A DNA stretch of 34,318 bases. Source: Candidatus Kuenenia stuttgartensis. GTDB taxonomy: Bacteria; Gemmatimonadota; Gemmatimonadetes; Gemmatimonadales; Gemmatimonadaceae. The notes beneath the pieces were generated by a model. It was given only the letters and a program-made list of their open reading frames with translations. It was not told the origin of the DNA and made no database searches. Below, piece by piece: positions 1-8,360 of this stretch (positions are counted from its first letter, which is position 1; each line of letters opens with the position of its first letter). The stretch covers positions 1 through 34,318 of the forward strand of contig CALQGY020000028.1 in assembly GCA_943330235.2 (NCBI GenBank). Direction: 5' to 3'. The translations under genes were made by a program, and so were the position numbers.

Positions 1-228
1 ATGAACGCGTTCGTGATCCCGGGCTGGCAGATTGCCGCGATTGCCGAGGTGCCCGGCGGCGCGTATCCGTCGTATGCGCACGGCTATTATCCGCGCGACA
101 ACGCGTTCTATCTGGCGTGGGATGAGATCGCGCGGTCGCGCGAGTCTTTTACGGCGTGGATGCAACAGCATGTGCTGGGCACCGTCGATCATGCGGCGTT
201 CCTGCGCAGCGTGGGAGTGGCTGCGTGA
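1..228 (+). CDS. CoA-transferase subunit A, C-terminal fragment
   Basis: This is the C-terminal 75 residues of a class I CoA-transferase alpha subunit (glutaconate/3-oxoacid type). The start lies before the window; the ATG at base 1 is probably internal, because the family is normally about 230-320 residues long. The fragment carries the typical tail: a PGG-YPS segment followed by a short helical end. Its stop codon overlaps the start of the beta subunit (TGATG at 226-230), so the two are translationally coupled and probably form one enzyme that moves CoA between carboxylic acids. The exact substrate cannot be read from the fragment. The identification rests partly on the clearly recognisable beta subunit next door. 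Confidence 0.8.
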   Translation: MNAFVIPGWQIAAIAEVPGGAYPSYAHGYYPRDNAFYLAWDEIARSRESFTAWMQQHVLGTVDHAAFLRSVGVAA

Positions 229-986
229 TGACGATGAATGCCACGCGCAACTACACGCCGGACGAGATGATGACCGTGGCGGCCGCGCGCCGATTACGCA
301 ACGGGGCGGTCTGCTTTGTGGGCATCGGACTGCCCAGTGCGGCGTGCAATCTGGCGCGCCTCACGCATGCGCCGGATCTGGTGCTCATCTACGAGTCAGG
401 CACGGTCGGCACGCGACCCACGGTGCTTCCGCTTTCCATCGGTGACGGCGAACTGGCCGAAACGGCGCGCAGCGTGATTCCGCTGCCGGAGATCTTCACG
501 CACTACCTGCAGCGCGGGCGCGTGGACGTGGGCTTTCTGGGTGCGGCACAGATCGATTGCATGGGCAATCTGAACACCACCGTCATTGGCGCGTATGAAC
601 AGCCCACGGTGCGCTTGCCGGGCGCCGGCGGTGCGCCCGAGATCGCTCTGCACGCGCGCGAGGTGCTGGTCATCATGAAGCAGTCGCCCAAGGCCTTTGT
701 GAATCGTCTCGACTTTTGCAGCACGGCGGGGCGTCCAAGCGCGCTCATCACGGATCTCGGTGTGCTTGAGCCCGATGCGGAATCCCGCGAACTGGTGTTG
801 TGCGCGACCTATCCGGGAGTGCACGTTGACGACGTACGGGCTGCCTGCGGCTGGCCGTTGCGGGTGGCCGATACCCTGATCACGATTGAGCCGCCGACGG
901 CATTGGAGCTGCAGACGCTCCGCGCCTTGCACGATCGCACGCGCACGGCGCACACTCGGCCGGTGCGCATCACGCTGCCGCAGTAA
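228..986 (+). CDS. CoA-transferase subunit B (glutaconate/3-oxoacid CoA-transferase-like)
   Basis: A 252-residue beta subunit of a class I CoA-transferase. Visible family features are a GIGLP motif near residues 32-36, and an ESGTVG segment near residue 56 where the family carries the glutamate that forms the acyl-glutamyl/CoA intermediate. A LGAAQID-MGN-NTT stretch and a GAGGAPE loop follow. I chose ATG 228 because it overlaps the TGA of the alpha subunit; GTG 225 and ATG 234 are alternatives. Members act on glutaconate, 3-oxoadipate or steroid-ring CoA intermediates, and the sequence alone does not say which. Its position before an aminotransferase and an amine dehydrogenase-like enzyme suggests activation of a carboxylate made from an amine or amino acid (inference). 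Confidence 0.85.
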   Translation: MTMNATRNYTPDEMMTVAAARRLRNGAVCFVGIGLPSAACNLARLTHAPDLVLIYESGTVGTRPTVLPLSIGDGELAETARSVIPLPEIFTHYLQRGRVDVGFLGAAQIDCMGNLNTTVIGAYEQPTVRLPGAGGAPEIALHAREVLVIMKQSPKAFVNRLDFCSTAGRPSALITDLGVLEPDAESRELVLCATYPGVHVDDVRAACGWPLRVADTLITIEPPTALELQTLRALHDRTRTAHTRPVRITLPQ

Positions 987-1026
987 CCCTACCCGTTGCG
1001 TCGGTTTGTCCTCTACCGGTTCGCTC

Positions 1027-2361
1027 ATGACGTCGCCCCACATCAAGACACCGCTCCCCGGGCCCAAGGCGCAGGCGATGATCGCGCGCGACGCGGACGT
1101 GGTTTCACCGTCCTATCCGCGTGACTACCCGTTCGTGATGTCGCACGGGCGCGGCGCGGAAATCTGGGATGTTGATGGCAATCGGTTTCTCGACTTCGCG
1201 GCGGGCATCGCGGTCTGCTCCACCGGCCACTCGCATCCCGAGGTGGTCGCGGCCATCACGGAGGCGGCGCAGGGGTTCCTGCACATCTCCAGCGACTACT
1301 GGCACGAGGGACAGATTCGCCTCGGCGAGCGCATTCGCGATCTCAAGCCCATGGGCGACGAGCCCGTCATGAGCTTCATGTGCCAGAGCGGCACCGAGGC
1401 CGTGGAAGGCGCGCTCAAACTGGCACGCTACGTCACAGGGCGCAGTCGGTTCATCGGATTCCTGGGCGGATTCCACGGACGTACCATGGGCTCGCTGTCG
1501 TTCACATCCAGCAAGTACACGCAGCAGGCGGGATTCTTTCCCACCATGCCCGGCGTGACGCACGTTCCGTATCCCAACAACTACCGGCCACTGTTTGCCG
1601 GTGATGATCAGGGCGAGGCCGTGCTGCACTACATCGAGCACGTGCTCTTCGCGCACAACGTGCCGGCCAAGGAAGTGGCGGGCATTCTAGTGGAGCCCAT
1701 TCAGGGGGAAGGCGGCTACGTCGTGCCGCCACCGGGATTTCTGGCCGGTCTGCGCGCGTTGTGCGATCGCCACGGCATCCTCCTCATCTTCGACGAAGTG
1801 CAATCGGGGATCGGCCGCACGGGCAAGATGTTCGCGGCGCATCACGTGGGGGTGGTTCCCGACATCATGACGCTGGCCAAGGGCATTGGCAGCGGCATGC
1901 CGATTGGTCTGGTGGTGGCGAAAAAGCGATGGATGGAACAGTGGAAGCGCGGCGCGCACGGCAACACGTATGGGGGCAACCCGCTCTGCTGTGCGGCGGC
2001 GCTGGCCACGATCGACTTGGTGGAGCGCGAGTATATGCAGAATGCCGCCGAGGTGGGCGCGTACTTCATGACGCGGCTGCGCGAGTGGCAGAGCCGCTGC
2101 CCGCAGATTGGCGAGGTGCGCGGGGAGGGACTCATGATTGGCGTTGAACTGATCGCCGGTCATGACGATCACACGCCCGCCCGCGCGCTGTGCGACGAGT
2201 TCATCACGCGCGCCTATCACCGCGGGCTGATCTTGCTATCGTGTGGTGTCAGCACGGTGCGCTTTATGCCGCCGTTGCTCATCACACGCGCCGACGTGGA
2301 TGAGGCGATGACATTGCTCGAGTTGAGCATGCAGGATGCGATGGCCGTCGTGCACGCATGA
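1027..2361 (+). CDS. class III PLP-dependent aminotransferase (GABA/acetylornithine type)
   Basis: A 444-residue fold-type I, class III aminotransferase (GabT/ArgD/omega-amino acid family). Features: a WDVDGN-FLDF N-terminal motif, a QSGTEAVEGALK cofactor phosphate-binding region near residue 120, an IFDEVQSG-GRTG motif, and the Schiff-base lysine K285 in LAKGIGSG. The HGNTYGGNPL motif is also present. Such enzymes move the amino group of omega-amino acids (GABA, beta-alanine, ornithine derivatives) or diamines to a keto acid in the cytosol. ATG 1027 was chosen because the upstream in-frame residues do not look like protein of this family. Its end overlaps the permease start by four bases (ATGA at 2358-2361), so uptake and transamination are probably co-expressed. 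The precise substrate is unknown. Confidence 0.9.
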   Translation: MTSPHIKTPLPGPKAQAMIARDADVVSPSYPRDYPFVMSHGRGAEIWDVDGNRFLDFAAGIAVCSTGHSHPEVVAAITEAAQGFLHISSDYWHEGQIRLGERIRDLKPMGDEPVMSFMCQSGTEAVEGALKLARYVTGRSRFIGFLGGFHGRTMGSLSFTSSKYTQQAGFFPTMPGVTHVPYPNNYRPLFAGDDQGEAVLHYIEHVLFAHNVPAKEVAGILVEPIQGEGGYVVPPPGFLAGLRALCDRHGILLIFDEVQSGIGRTGKMFAAHHVGVVPDIMTLAKGIGSGMPIGLVVAKKRWMEQWKRGAHGNTYGGNPLCCAAALATIDLVEREYMQNAAEVGAYFMTRLREWQSRCPQIGEVRGEGLMIGVELIAGHDDHTPARALCDEFITRAYHRGLILLSCGVSTVRFMPPLLITRADVDEAMTLLELSMQDAMAVVHA

Positions 2362-3731
2362 GCGCGCCGGCCGTCGCCATGCCGGTCCGCCACCAGCGCA
2401 AGCGCATGGGGATCTGGACCGCGACCGCGCTCGTCGTGGGCAACATTGTCGGCGCGTCCATCTTCATGCTCCCCGCCTCCATCGCCCCGTACGGATGGAA
2501 CGCGGTCATCGCGTGGGTCATCAGCCTGACCGGCGCCATGTGTCTTGCGTGGGTGTTTGCGAAGCTCGCCATGCACTTTCCGCGCGCCGGCGGTGCGCAC
2601 GGCTTCATGCAGATCGGATTCGGGGATAGCGCGGCGTTCCTCGGCTCGTGGGGCTATCTGGTGTCGGTGTACGCAGCCAATGCGGCCATCACCATCACCG
2701 GGGTGAGCTATCTCACACGATTGATCCCGGCGATGCGCGACGTCCCGGGCTCCGAGGCCGGCGTGGGGCTGACGCTCATCGCGCTGCTCACGTGGGCCAA
2801 TGCGCGCGCCCTCGCCGGCAGCGTGCAGCTGGTCTCCACCATCATCAAACTGCTGCCGTTTGTTGCCGTCATCGGGTTAGCCGGGTGGACGTTCTGGCAC
2901 GGCGGCATGGCGACATTGGCGCCGGTGCATGCGGTGCCTATCACGTTAAGCGCGACGGTGTCGGCGATTGGGCTGACGTTCTACGCGATGCTAGGCCTCG
3001 AGAGCGCTACGGTCCCGTCGGACGCGGTAGACGATGCCGAGCGCAACGTGCCGCGCGCGACCATGATGGGGACGGGCATCTGTGGGGCCGTCACTATCGT
3101 GTCCACGTGCGCGGTTGCACTGATGCTGCCGGTGGCTGCGCTGACTGTGTCCAAGGCGCCCATCTCCGATTTCATCAGCGGGTACCTCGGGAATAGCGCC
3201 GGATTGCTGGTGGCCGTATGCGCGGTATTCAGCTGCTTCGGCTGTCTCAACGGATGGCTGTTGATTGGTGCCGAGCTACCGGCCGCGATGTGCGAGCGCG
3301 GCTCGTTGCCACCGTGGTTTGGTGTGCGGAATGCGCACGGTGTGCCGATCCGATCGCTGATGATCGGCGCCATCGTCACCGGTGCGTTCGTGCTGATGGC
3401 CAGCACGCGCGTGGGTATTGCCGCCGTCAACTTCGCCACGCTGCTCTCCACCGCCACCATCCTGGTGATGTACCTGCTGTGCGCGCTGGCGGTGCTCCGG
3501 TTCATGCGCGACGGCCGCCTGCCGCGGTCGAGCAGCCTGCTGATTGCGTCGGTCGGCGCCGTGATCTTCTCGCTCTGGGCCTTCTACGGCACCGGATGGG
3601 AATCCCTTGGCTGGGGCGCTGTCCTCATTGCCGCCGGCTGGCCGCTGCATCGCATGGCGCAACGCGCCGCCCGACACGCGGCAGAGCGTGCCGCCCCCAC
3701 GACGCTCGACTCAACATCTGTCGCACTCTGA
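2358..3731 (+). CDS. APC-family amino acid/polyamine permease
   Basis: A 457-residue integral membrane protein with about 12 hydrophobic segments, of the amino acid-polyamine-organocation (APC) family. The first membrane helix contains GNIVGASIFMLP, matching the G-x-G/S-I-F substrate-binding break of AdiC/PotE/YjeH-type carriers, and the FPRAGGAHGF loop after helix 2 is also typical. It should move an amino acid or amine across the inner membrane, as symporter or exchanger. The start codon overlaps the aminotransferase stop (ATGA), which makes an aminotransferase substrate the likely cargo (inference). The family-level call is firm; the specificity is not. Confidence 0.88.
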   Translation: MSAPAVAMPVRHQRKRMGIWTATALVVGNIVGASIFMLPASIAPYGWNAVIAWVISLTGAMCLAWVFAKLAMHFPRAGGAHGFMQIGFGDSAAFLGSWGYLVSVYAANAAITITGVSYLTRLIPAMRDVPGSEAGVGLTLIALLTWANARALAGSVQLVSTIIKLLPFVAVIGLAGWTFWHGGMATLAPVHAVPITLSATVSAIGLTFYAMLGLESATVPSDAVDDAERNVPRATMMGTGICGAVTIVSTCAVALMLPVAALTVSKAPISDFISGYLGNSAGLLVAVCAVFSCFGCLNGWLLIGAELPAAMCERGSLPPWFGVRNAHGVPIRSLMIGAIVTGAFVLMASTRVGIAAVNFATLLSTATILVMYLLCALAVLRFMRDGRLPRSSSLLIASVGAVIFSLWAFYGTGWESLGWGAVLIAAGWPLHRMAQRAARHAAERAAPTTLDSTSVAL

Positions 3732-3756
3732 CGCTCACGCTCGATACCGCACGCCC

Positions 3757-5817
3757 ATGCCACGCGATCCACGTTACGACATTCTCTTCGAGCCGGTGAA
3801 AATCGGCCCCGTCACTGCCCGCAACCGCTTTTTTCAGGTGCCGCACTGCAACGGCATGGGCCATCAAATGCCCGCGGCGCATGCGGCCATGCGGGAGGCC
3901 AAAGCGGAGGGCGGATGGGCGGTCGTCTCCACGGAGGAATGTGAAATCCATCCCAGTGGCGATGTCACACCGTATGTGGAGGCGCGGTTATGGGACGACG
4001 CGGACATCCCCGCCCTCGCGATGATGTGCGACCGCGTGCACGCGCATGGCTCGCTGGCCGCGGTGGAGCTCACGCACAACGGGCCCACCTCGTCCAACCT
4101 GTATTCGCGTGAAGTGGCGTTGGCACCGTCGCATCAGCCGCTCAAGTACGGCTATCCGCATCAGGCGCGCGCCATGACCAAGCACGATATCCGCGAGTAC
4201 CGCCGCTGGCATCGCGCGGCGGCCATTCGCGGGCGCACGGCGGGGTTTGATCTCATCTACGTGTATGCGGGACACGACCTGAGTTTGGCCATGCACTTCC
4301 TGCAGCGGCGCCGCAATCAGCGCACCGATGAATACGGTGGCTCGCTGGAGAATCGCGTGCGGCTGTTCCGCGAAATCATCGAAGACACGAAAGAGGCGGT
4401 CGGCGACAGCTGTGGCGTGGTGGTGCGCTTCGCGGTGGAAGAAATGCTGGGCGATCGCGGCGTGACCGTAACGGAAGCGCAGGAAGTGCTGCACATGCTG
4501 GCCGATCTCCCTGACTTGTGGGACATCAACATTGCGGCCTGGTACAACGACTCCATGACGTCGCGCTTTGCCAAGGAGGGGGCGCAGGAGCCGTTCACGC
4601 ACTGGGTCAAGCGCTACACCACCAAGCCGGTGGTGGGGGTTGGGCGCTTCACGTCGCCGGATACCATGGTGGATCAGATCCGGCGTGGCGTCATGGACAT
4701 GATCGGTGCCGCGCGCCCCAGTATCGCCGACCCGTTTCTGCCCAAGAAAATCGAAGAAGGGCGGATGGAGGATATTCGCGAGTGCATCGGGTGCAACATC
4801 TGCGTGACCGGTGACATGACCAGTACGCCCATTCGCTGCACGCAGAATCCGAGCATGGGCGAGGAGTGGCGCAAAGGGTGGCATCCCGAGCGTATCGCGC
4901 CCAAGAAATCAGCGTCCCGCATTCTGGTGGTCGGGGCGGGCCCCGCGGGCCTTGAGGCTGCGCGCGCGCTTGGGCAGCGCGGCTATGACGTGCATCTCTC
5001 GGAATCCAGTCGGGAACTTGGCGGTCGCGTGCTGCAGGAAGCCCGCTTGCCCGGATTGGCCGAATGGATGCGCGTGCGCGACTGGCGCGTGACGCAGATT
5101 GAGAAGATGGCCAACGTCACCGTGTATCGTGAATCGCCCATCACGGTGCAGGAGGTCTTTGACTTCGGTGCCGAGCATGTGGTGTTAGCCACTGGGTGTT
5201 CGTGGCGTCGCGATGGATACGGACGCAGCAACGGAGTGCCGATTGTCGGCTTCGGCCCACAGATTCTCACGCCGGATGACATCCTGAACGGAGTGGTGCC
5301 CACCGGCCATGTGGTCATCTTCGATGACGATGGGTTTTATCTGGGCAGCGTGCTCGCCGAATACATCGTGCGCGCGGGCGGCACCGTGACCATCGTATCG
5401 CCCGAAGATTCCGTGGCCTCGTGGACCACCAACACGCTCGAATTCCGCCACATTCAGCGACGGTTGTACGGACTCGGTGTGGAGCAGGTGACCTCGCACA
5501 ATATCGTGCGCGCCAGTGCCGGCGGTGTGGAGGTCGAACACAACTGGTCGGGGGAGTTGCGCGAGATTGCGTGCGATGCCGTCGTCAGCCTCACCGCGCG
5601 CGTCCCCAACGACACGCTGCACCACGAGCTGCTGGCGCGCGAGGCCGAGTGGGCCGAGGCCGGTGTGACGCAGGTGCAGTGCATCGGAGACGCTCTGGCG
5701 CCCGGGCTCATCGTGCACGCGGTGTACGCCGGGCATCGCTACGCGCAAACCTTTGACGAAGGGCCGGAAGCGGACGTACCGTTTCGCCGACATCTGCCAG
5801 TCGCGCAGTCGGTTTGA
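3757..5817 (+). CDS. trimethylamine/histamine dehydrogenase-family flavin Fe-S oxidoreductase
   Basis: A 686-residue enzyme with the full trimethylamine dehydrogenase (TMADH) layout: an N-terminal old-yellow-enzyme TIM barrel with FMN, a 4Fe-4S cluster, and C-terminal nucleotide-binding domains. C31 in the VPHC motif matches the TMADH cysteine that carries 6-S-cysteinyl FMN. C343, C346, C349 and C361 match the cluster ligands. Y170, H173 and D265 match the TMADH catalytic Tyr-His-Asp set. A GAGPAGLEAARALG dinucleotide motif begins near residue 392. Of the three aromatic residues that hold the trimethylammonium group in TMADH, only one is kept (W262); the others are E61 and D353, so trimethylamine is an unlikely substrate. 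An aspartate at the third position recalls histamine dehydrogenase. The likely reaction is oxidative deamination or N-dealkylation of an amine. Confidence 0.87.
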   Translation: MPRDPRYDILFEPVKIGPVTARNRFFQVPHCNGMGHQMPAAHAAMREAKAEGGWAVVSTEECEIHPSGDVTPYVEARLWDDADIPALAMMCDRVHAHGSLAAVELTHNGPTSSNLYSREVALAPSHQPLKYGYPHQARAMTKHDIREYRRWHRAAAIRGRTAGFDLIYVYAGHDLSLAMHFLQRRRNQRTDEYGGSLENRVRLFREIIEDTKEAVGDSCGVVVRFAVEEMLGDRGVTVTEAQEVLHMLADLPDLWDINIAAWYNDSMTSRFAKEGAQEPFTHWVKRYTTKPVVGVGRFTSPDTMVDQIRRGVMDMIGAARPSIADPFLPKKIEEGRMEDIRECIGCNICVTGDMTSTPIRCTQNPSMGEEWRKGWHPERIAPKKSASRILVVGAGPAGLEAARALGQRGYDVHLSESSRELGGRVLQEARLPGLAEWMRVRDWRVTQIEKMANVTVYRESPITVQEVFDFGAEHVVLATGCSWRRDGYGRSNGVPIVGFGPQILTPDDILNGVVPTGHVVIFDDDGFYLGSVLAEYIVRAGGTVTIVSPEDSVASWTTNTLEFRHIQRRLYGLGVEQVTSHNIVRASAGGVEVEHNWSGELREIACDAVVSLTARVPNDTLHHELLAREAEWAEAGVTQVQCIGDALAPGLIVHAVYAGHRYAQTFDEGPEADVPFRRHLPVAQSV

Positions 5818-5853
5818 TCGACGCATCTCCCATCACGTTTCACCGGAGTTCGC

Positions 5854-7083
5854 ATGCGTTCCCTATCCGTTGCCCTTGCGCTGCTGGTTGTCGGCACCTC
5901 TGCGTTTGATGCCTCCTCGCTCGGCGCGCAGCGCAAGCCGCGCGAGAACGATCTCAAGCTGCCCATCGGCGGCACGCCCGGCGCGCTCGATGCCATCACG
6001 GACGTGGCGGGTGTGGAAGTCGGGCACAGCACCATCATTGCCGGCAGCGGCGCGCTTGTGGTGGGACAGGGGCCGGTGCGCACGGGGGTGACCATCGTGC
6101 ATCCGCGTGGCAAGGCCAATCACGACCCGGTGTTTGCGTCGTGGTTTGCCCTCAACGGCAACGGCGAGATGACCGGCACCACCTGGGTGCAGGAGAGCGG
6201 TTTCCTCGAAGGGCCCATCGGTATCACCAACACGCACAGCGTGGGCGTGGTGCGCGACGCGATCATCAAGTGGGAAGTCTCGCAGAAGAATGTGCTGCAA
6301 CCGTGGTGGTTGCCGGTGGTGGCCGAGACGTACGATGGCGGCCTCAATGACATCAACGGCTTCCACGTGAAGGAGTCGCACGCGCTGGCCGCGCTCAACT
6401 CGGCTGCCGGCGGCCTTCCCGCCGAAGGCGTGGTGGGCGGCGGTACCGGTATGCGCTGTCTGGGCTTCAAGGGGGGCATTGGCACCGCGTCGCGCAAACT
6501 GCCGGCGGCGCAAGGTGGATACACCGTGGGGGTGCTCGTGCAGTGCAACTTCGGTTCGCGCCGCGATCTGCGCATCGCCGGCGTGCCGGTGGGCGAGGAG
6601 ATCCCCGATCTGCAACCGTGCATCGCCAACACCGCGCCGCTCGCGGCCAACGCGACGGTGCGGCGTTGCGACGCGCCGAGTGATCGCGATGCCGCGGACG
6701 CGCCCGAGCAAGGATCGATCATTGTCGTGGTGGCTACCGATGCGCCGCTGCTGCCGCATCAACTCAAGCGCGTGGCAACGCGCGTGTCGCTGGGGATTGG
6801 GCGGCAGGGTGGCTTTGGTGGCAACAGTTCCGGCGACATTTTTGTCGCCTTCTCTACCGCCAACACCAACAGCTGGTCGTCCGACACCGTCTCCTCGGTG
6901 CGGATGGTGAACAACGATCGCCTCTCGCCGATTTTTCAGGCGACCGCGCAGGCCACGGAAGCGGCCATCACCAACGCACTGTTGGCCGCGGAGACGACCA
7001 CCGGCGCGAACGATCTGCGCATTTACGCCATGCCGCTGGATCGCATGCTGGCGGCGATGCGCAAGTACGGACGGTTGCCCTGA
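5854..7083 (+). CDS. P1-family peptidase (DmpA-like aminopeptidase/esterase), exported
   Basis: A 409-residue member of peptidase family S58/P1 (DmpA, BapA beta-peptidyl aminopeptidases, NylC). An N-terminal signal peptide is visible, with a hydrophobic stretch in residues 4-18 and likely cleavage near LGAQ. The family hallmark DAITDVAGVEVGH follows near residue 45. The self-processing site is N324-S325 inside GGNSSGD: the precursor is expected to cut itself before the serine, which becomes the N-terminal nucleophile. Start ATG 5854 has a GGAG ribosome-binding site seven bases upstream. Members remove N-terminal residues from peptides, beta-peptides or amides. Its export suggests extracytoplasmic peptide scavenging. 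The next gene begins close to its stop. Confidence 0.9.
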   Translation: MRSLSVALALLVVGTSAFDASSLGAQRKPRENDLKLPIGGTPGALDAITDVAGVEVGHSTIIAGSGALVVGQGPVRTGVTIVHPRGKANHDPVFASWFALNGNGEMTGTTWVQESGFLEGPIGITNTHSVGVVRDAIIKWEVSQKNVLQPWWLPVVAETYDGGLNDINGFHVKESHALAALNSAAGGLPAEGVVGGGTGMRCLGFKGGIGTASRKLPAAQGGYTVGVLVQCNFGSRRDLRIAGVPVGEEIPDLQPCIANTAPLAANATVRRCDAPSDRDAADAPEQGSIIVVVATDAPLLPHQLKRVATRVSLGIGRQGGFGGNSSGDIFVAFSTANTNSWSSDTVSSVRMVNNDRLSPIFQATAQATEAAITNALLAAETTTGANDLRIYAMPLDRMLAAMRKYGRLP

Positions 7084-7160
7084 GCCTGCGCTTCGGCGTC
7101 GATCGGCTCTGCGCTGACCCGTCGTGGCTTGATGGGCTGACGGATGGCGAGCCAACGACC

Positions 7161-8303
7161 ATGCGGCGCATCGGTCTGGTCACCAACGATGCTGCGCGTC
7201 TCGCCGCTGACCCGACGCGCCGATCGCGCGAGGCACTGCTCGCGGCCGGCGTGCCGCTCGTGCGGTTGTTCGGCCCTGAGCATGGCCTGCTGGCGTCAGC
7301 GGCCGATGGCGCACCGGTGCGCGATGATGTCGATGCCGTAACAGGCTTGCCCGTGATATCGCTGTACGGCGAACGCATGCGGCCAACCACAGACTCGCTG
7401 CGCGACCTCGATGCGGTGCTGTTTGATATCCCCGATGTGGGTGCGCGCTTTTACACCTACACGTGGACGCTGTATCACGTGATGGCCGCGTGTGCCGAGG
7501 CGCGCGTGCCGTTGGTGGTGTTGGATCGCCCCAATCCGCTGGGTGGCGAACTGTCGCAGGCGGAAGGGCCGGTGCTGCGCGCCGATTGCCGCTCGTTTGT
7601 GGGGGAGGATGCCATCCCGGTGCGTCATGCGCTGACGTTGGGGGAGCTGGCGCGCCTCTGGCAGCGCGAGCGGTTTCCGGACGCCATGCTCCACGTGATG
7701 GCGTGTGACGGCTGGACGCGCGCCATGCCGTGGCCGAACACCGGATGCGCGTGGGTGCCCACCTCGCCGTCCATGCCGTCGTACGAGAGCGCGGCGTGCT
7801 ATCCCGGCACCTGTCTATTTGAGGCGACGAATGTGAGCGTGGGGCGCGGCACCGCGATGCCGTTTCAGGTGGTGGGGGCGCCCTGGTTGGATGCGCCGGC
7901 AGTGGCGCAGGAGTTTGCGCGTCGTACGCACGGCGCGGTGGCGTGTCAGCCGGTGGCGTCTCAGCCGGTGGCGTTCACCCCCGCGTTGGCACCGTATCGT
8001 GAGCTGTCGTGCCAGGGCGTACAGATTGCGCCCGCTGACGCGCTGGCGCTGGGGCCGGTCGCGACGGGCCTGCTGCTGCTGGCTGCCGTGATGACCGTGC
8101 ATCGCGAGACGTTCGCGTGGGCCACGTATCCGACGGCGGCCAATCCGACGGGGCAGGGGCACTTTGCGCGGCTGGTGGGGCGCGCCGATCTGGAGGCATT
8201 TATCGTGCGCGATGCGCCACGCCTCGACCTCGCGCAGGTGCGCGACTGGACGGGGACCGAGGGCTGGGCCGCACGCGTGCAGCCCGCGTTGCTGTACGCA
8301 TAG
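7161..8303 (+). CDS. DUF1343 protein, NamZ-like exo-beta-N-acetylmuramidase
   Basis: A DUF1343 family protein; the characterised member NamZ (YbbC) of Bacillus removes terminal MurNAc from peptidoglycan fragments. Visible motifs are GLVTN at the start, FGPEHG (residues 37-42 from ATG 7161), DAVLFDIPDVG-RFYTY-WTL, and DRPNPLGG. The start is uncertain. Homology seems to begin earlier: codons from 7086 read LRFGVDRL..., the expected family N-terminus, but this reading frame has no ATG, GTG or TTG between there and the preceding in-frame stop. A CTG at 7080 or 7086, next to the previous gene's TGA, may be the true start. No signal peptide is seen. It probably recycles or scavenges cell-wall sugars. 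Confidence 0.85.
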   Translation: MRRIGLVTNDAARLAADPTRRSREALLAAGVPLVRLFGPEHGLLASAADGAPVRDDVDAVTGLPVISLYGERMRPTTDSLRDLDAVLFDIPDVGARFYTYTWTLYHVMAACAEARVPLVVLDRPNPLGGELSQAEGPVLRADCRSFVGEDAIPVRHALTLGELARLWQRERFPDAMLHVMACDGWTRAMPWPNTGCAWVPTSPSMPSYESAACYPGTCLFEATNVSVGRGTAMPFQVVGAPWLDAPAVAQEFARRTHGAVACQPVASQPVAFTPALAPYRELSCQGVQIAPADALALGPVATGLLLLAAVMTVHRETFAWATYPTAANPTGQGHFARLVGRADLEAFIVRDAPRLDLAQVRDWTGTEGWAARVQPALLYA

Positions 8304-8360
8304 CCGGCGCGCGAGGCGTCGCTCTTGCGCCGTCGTGGAATCGCAGCGCACTATTGCCGC

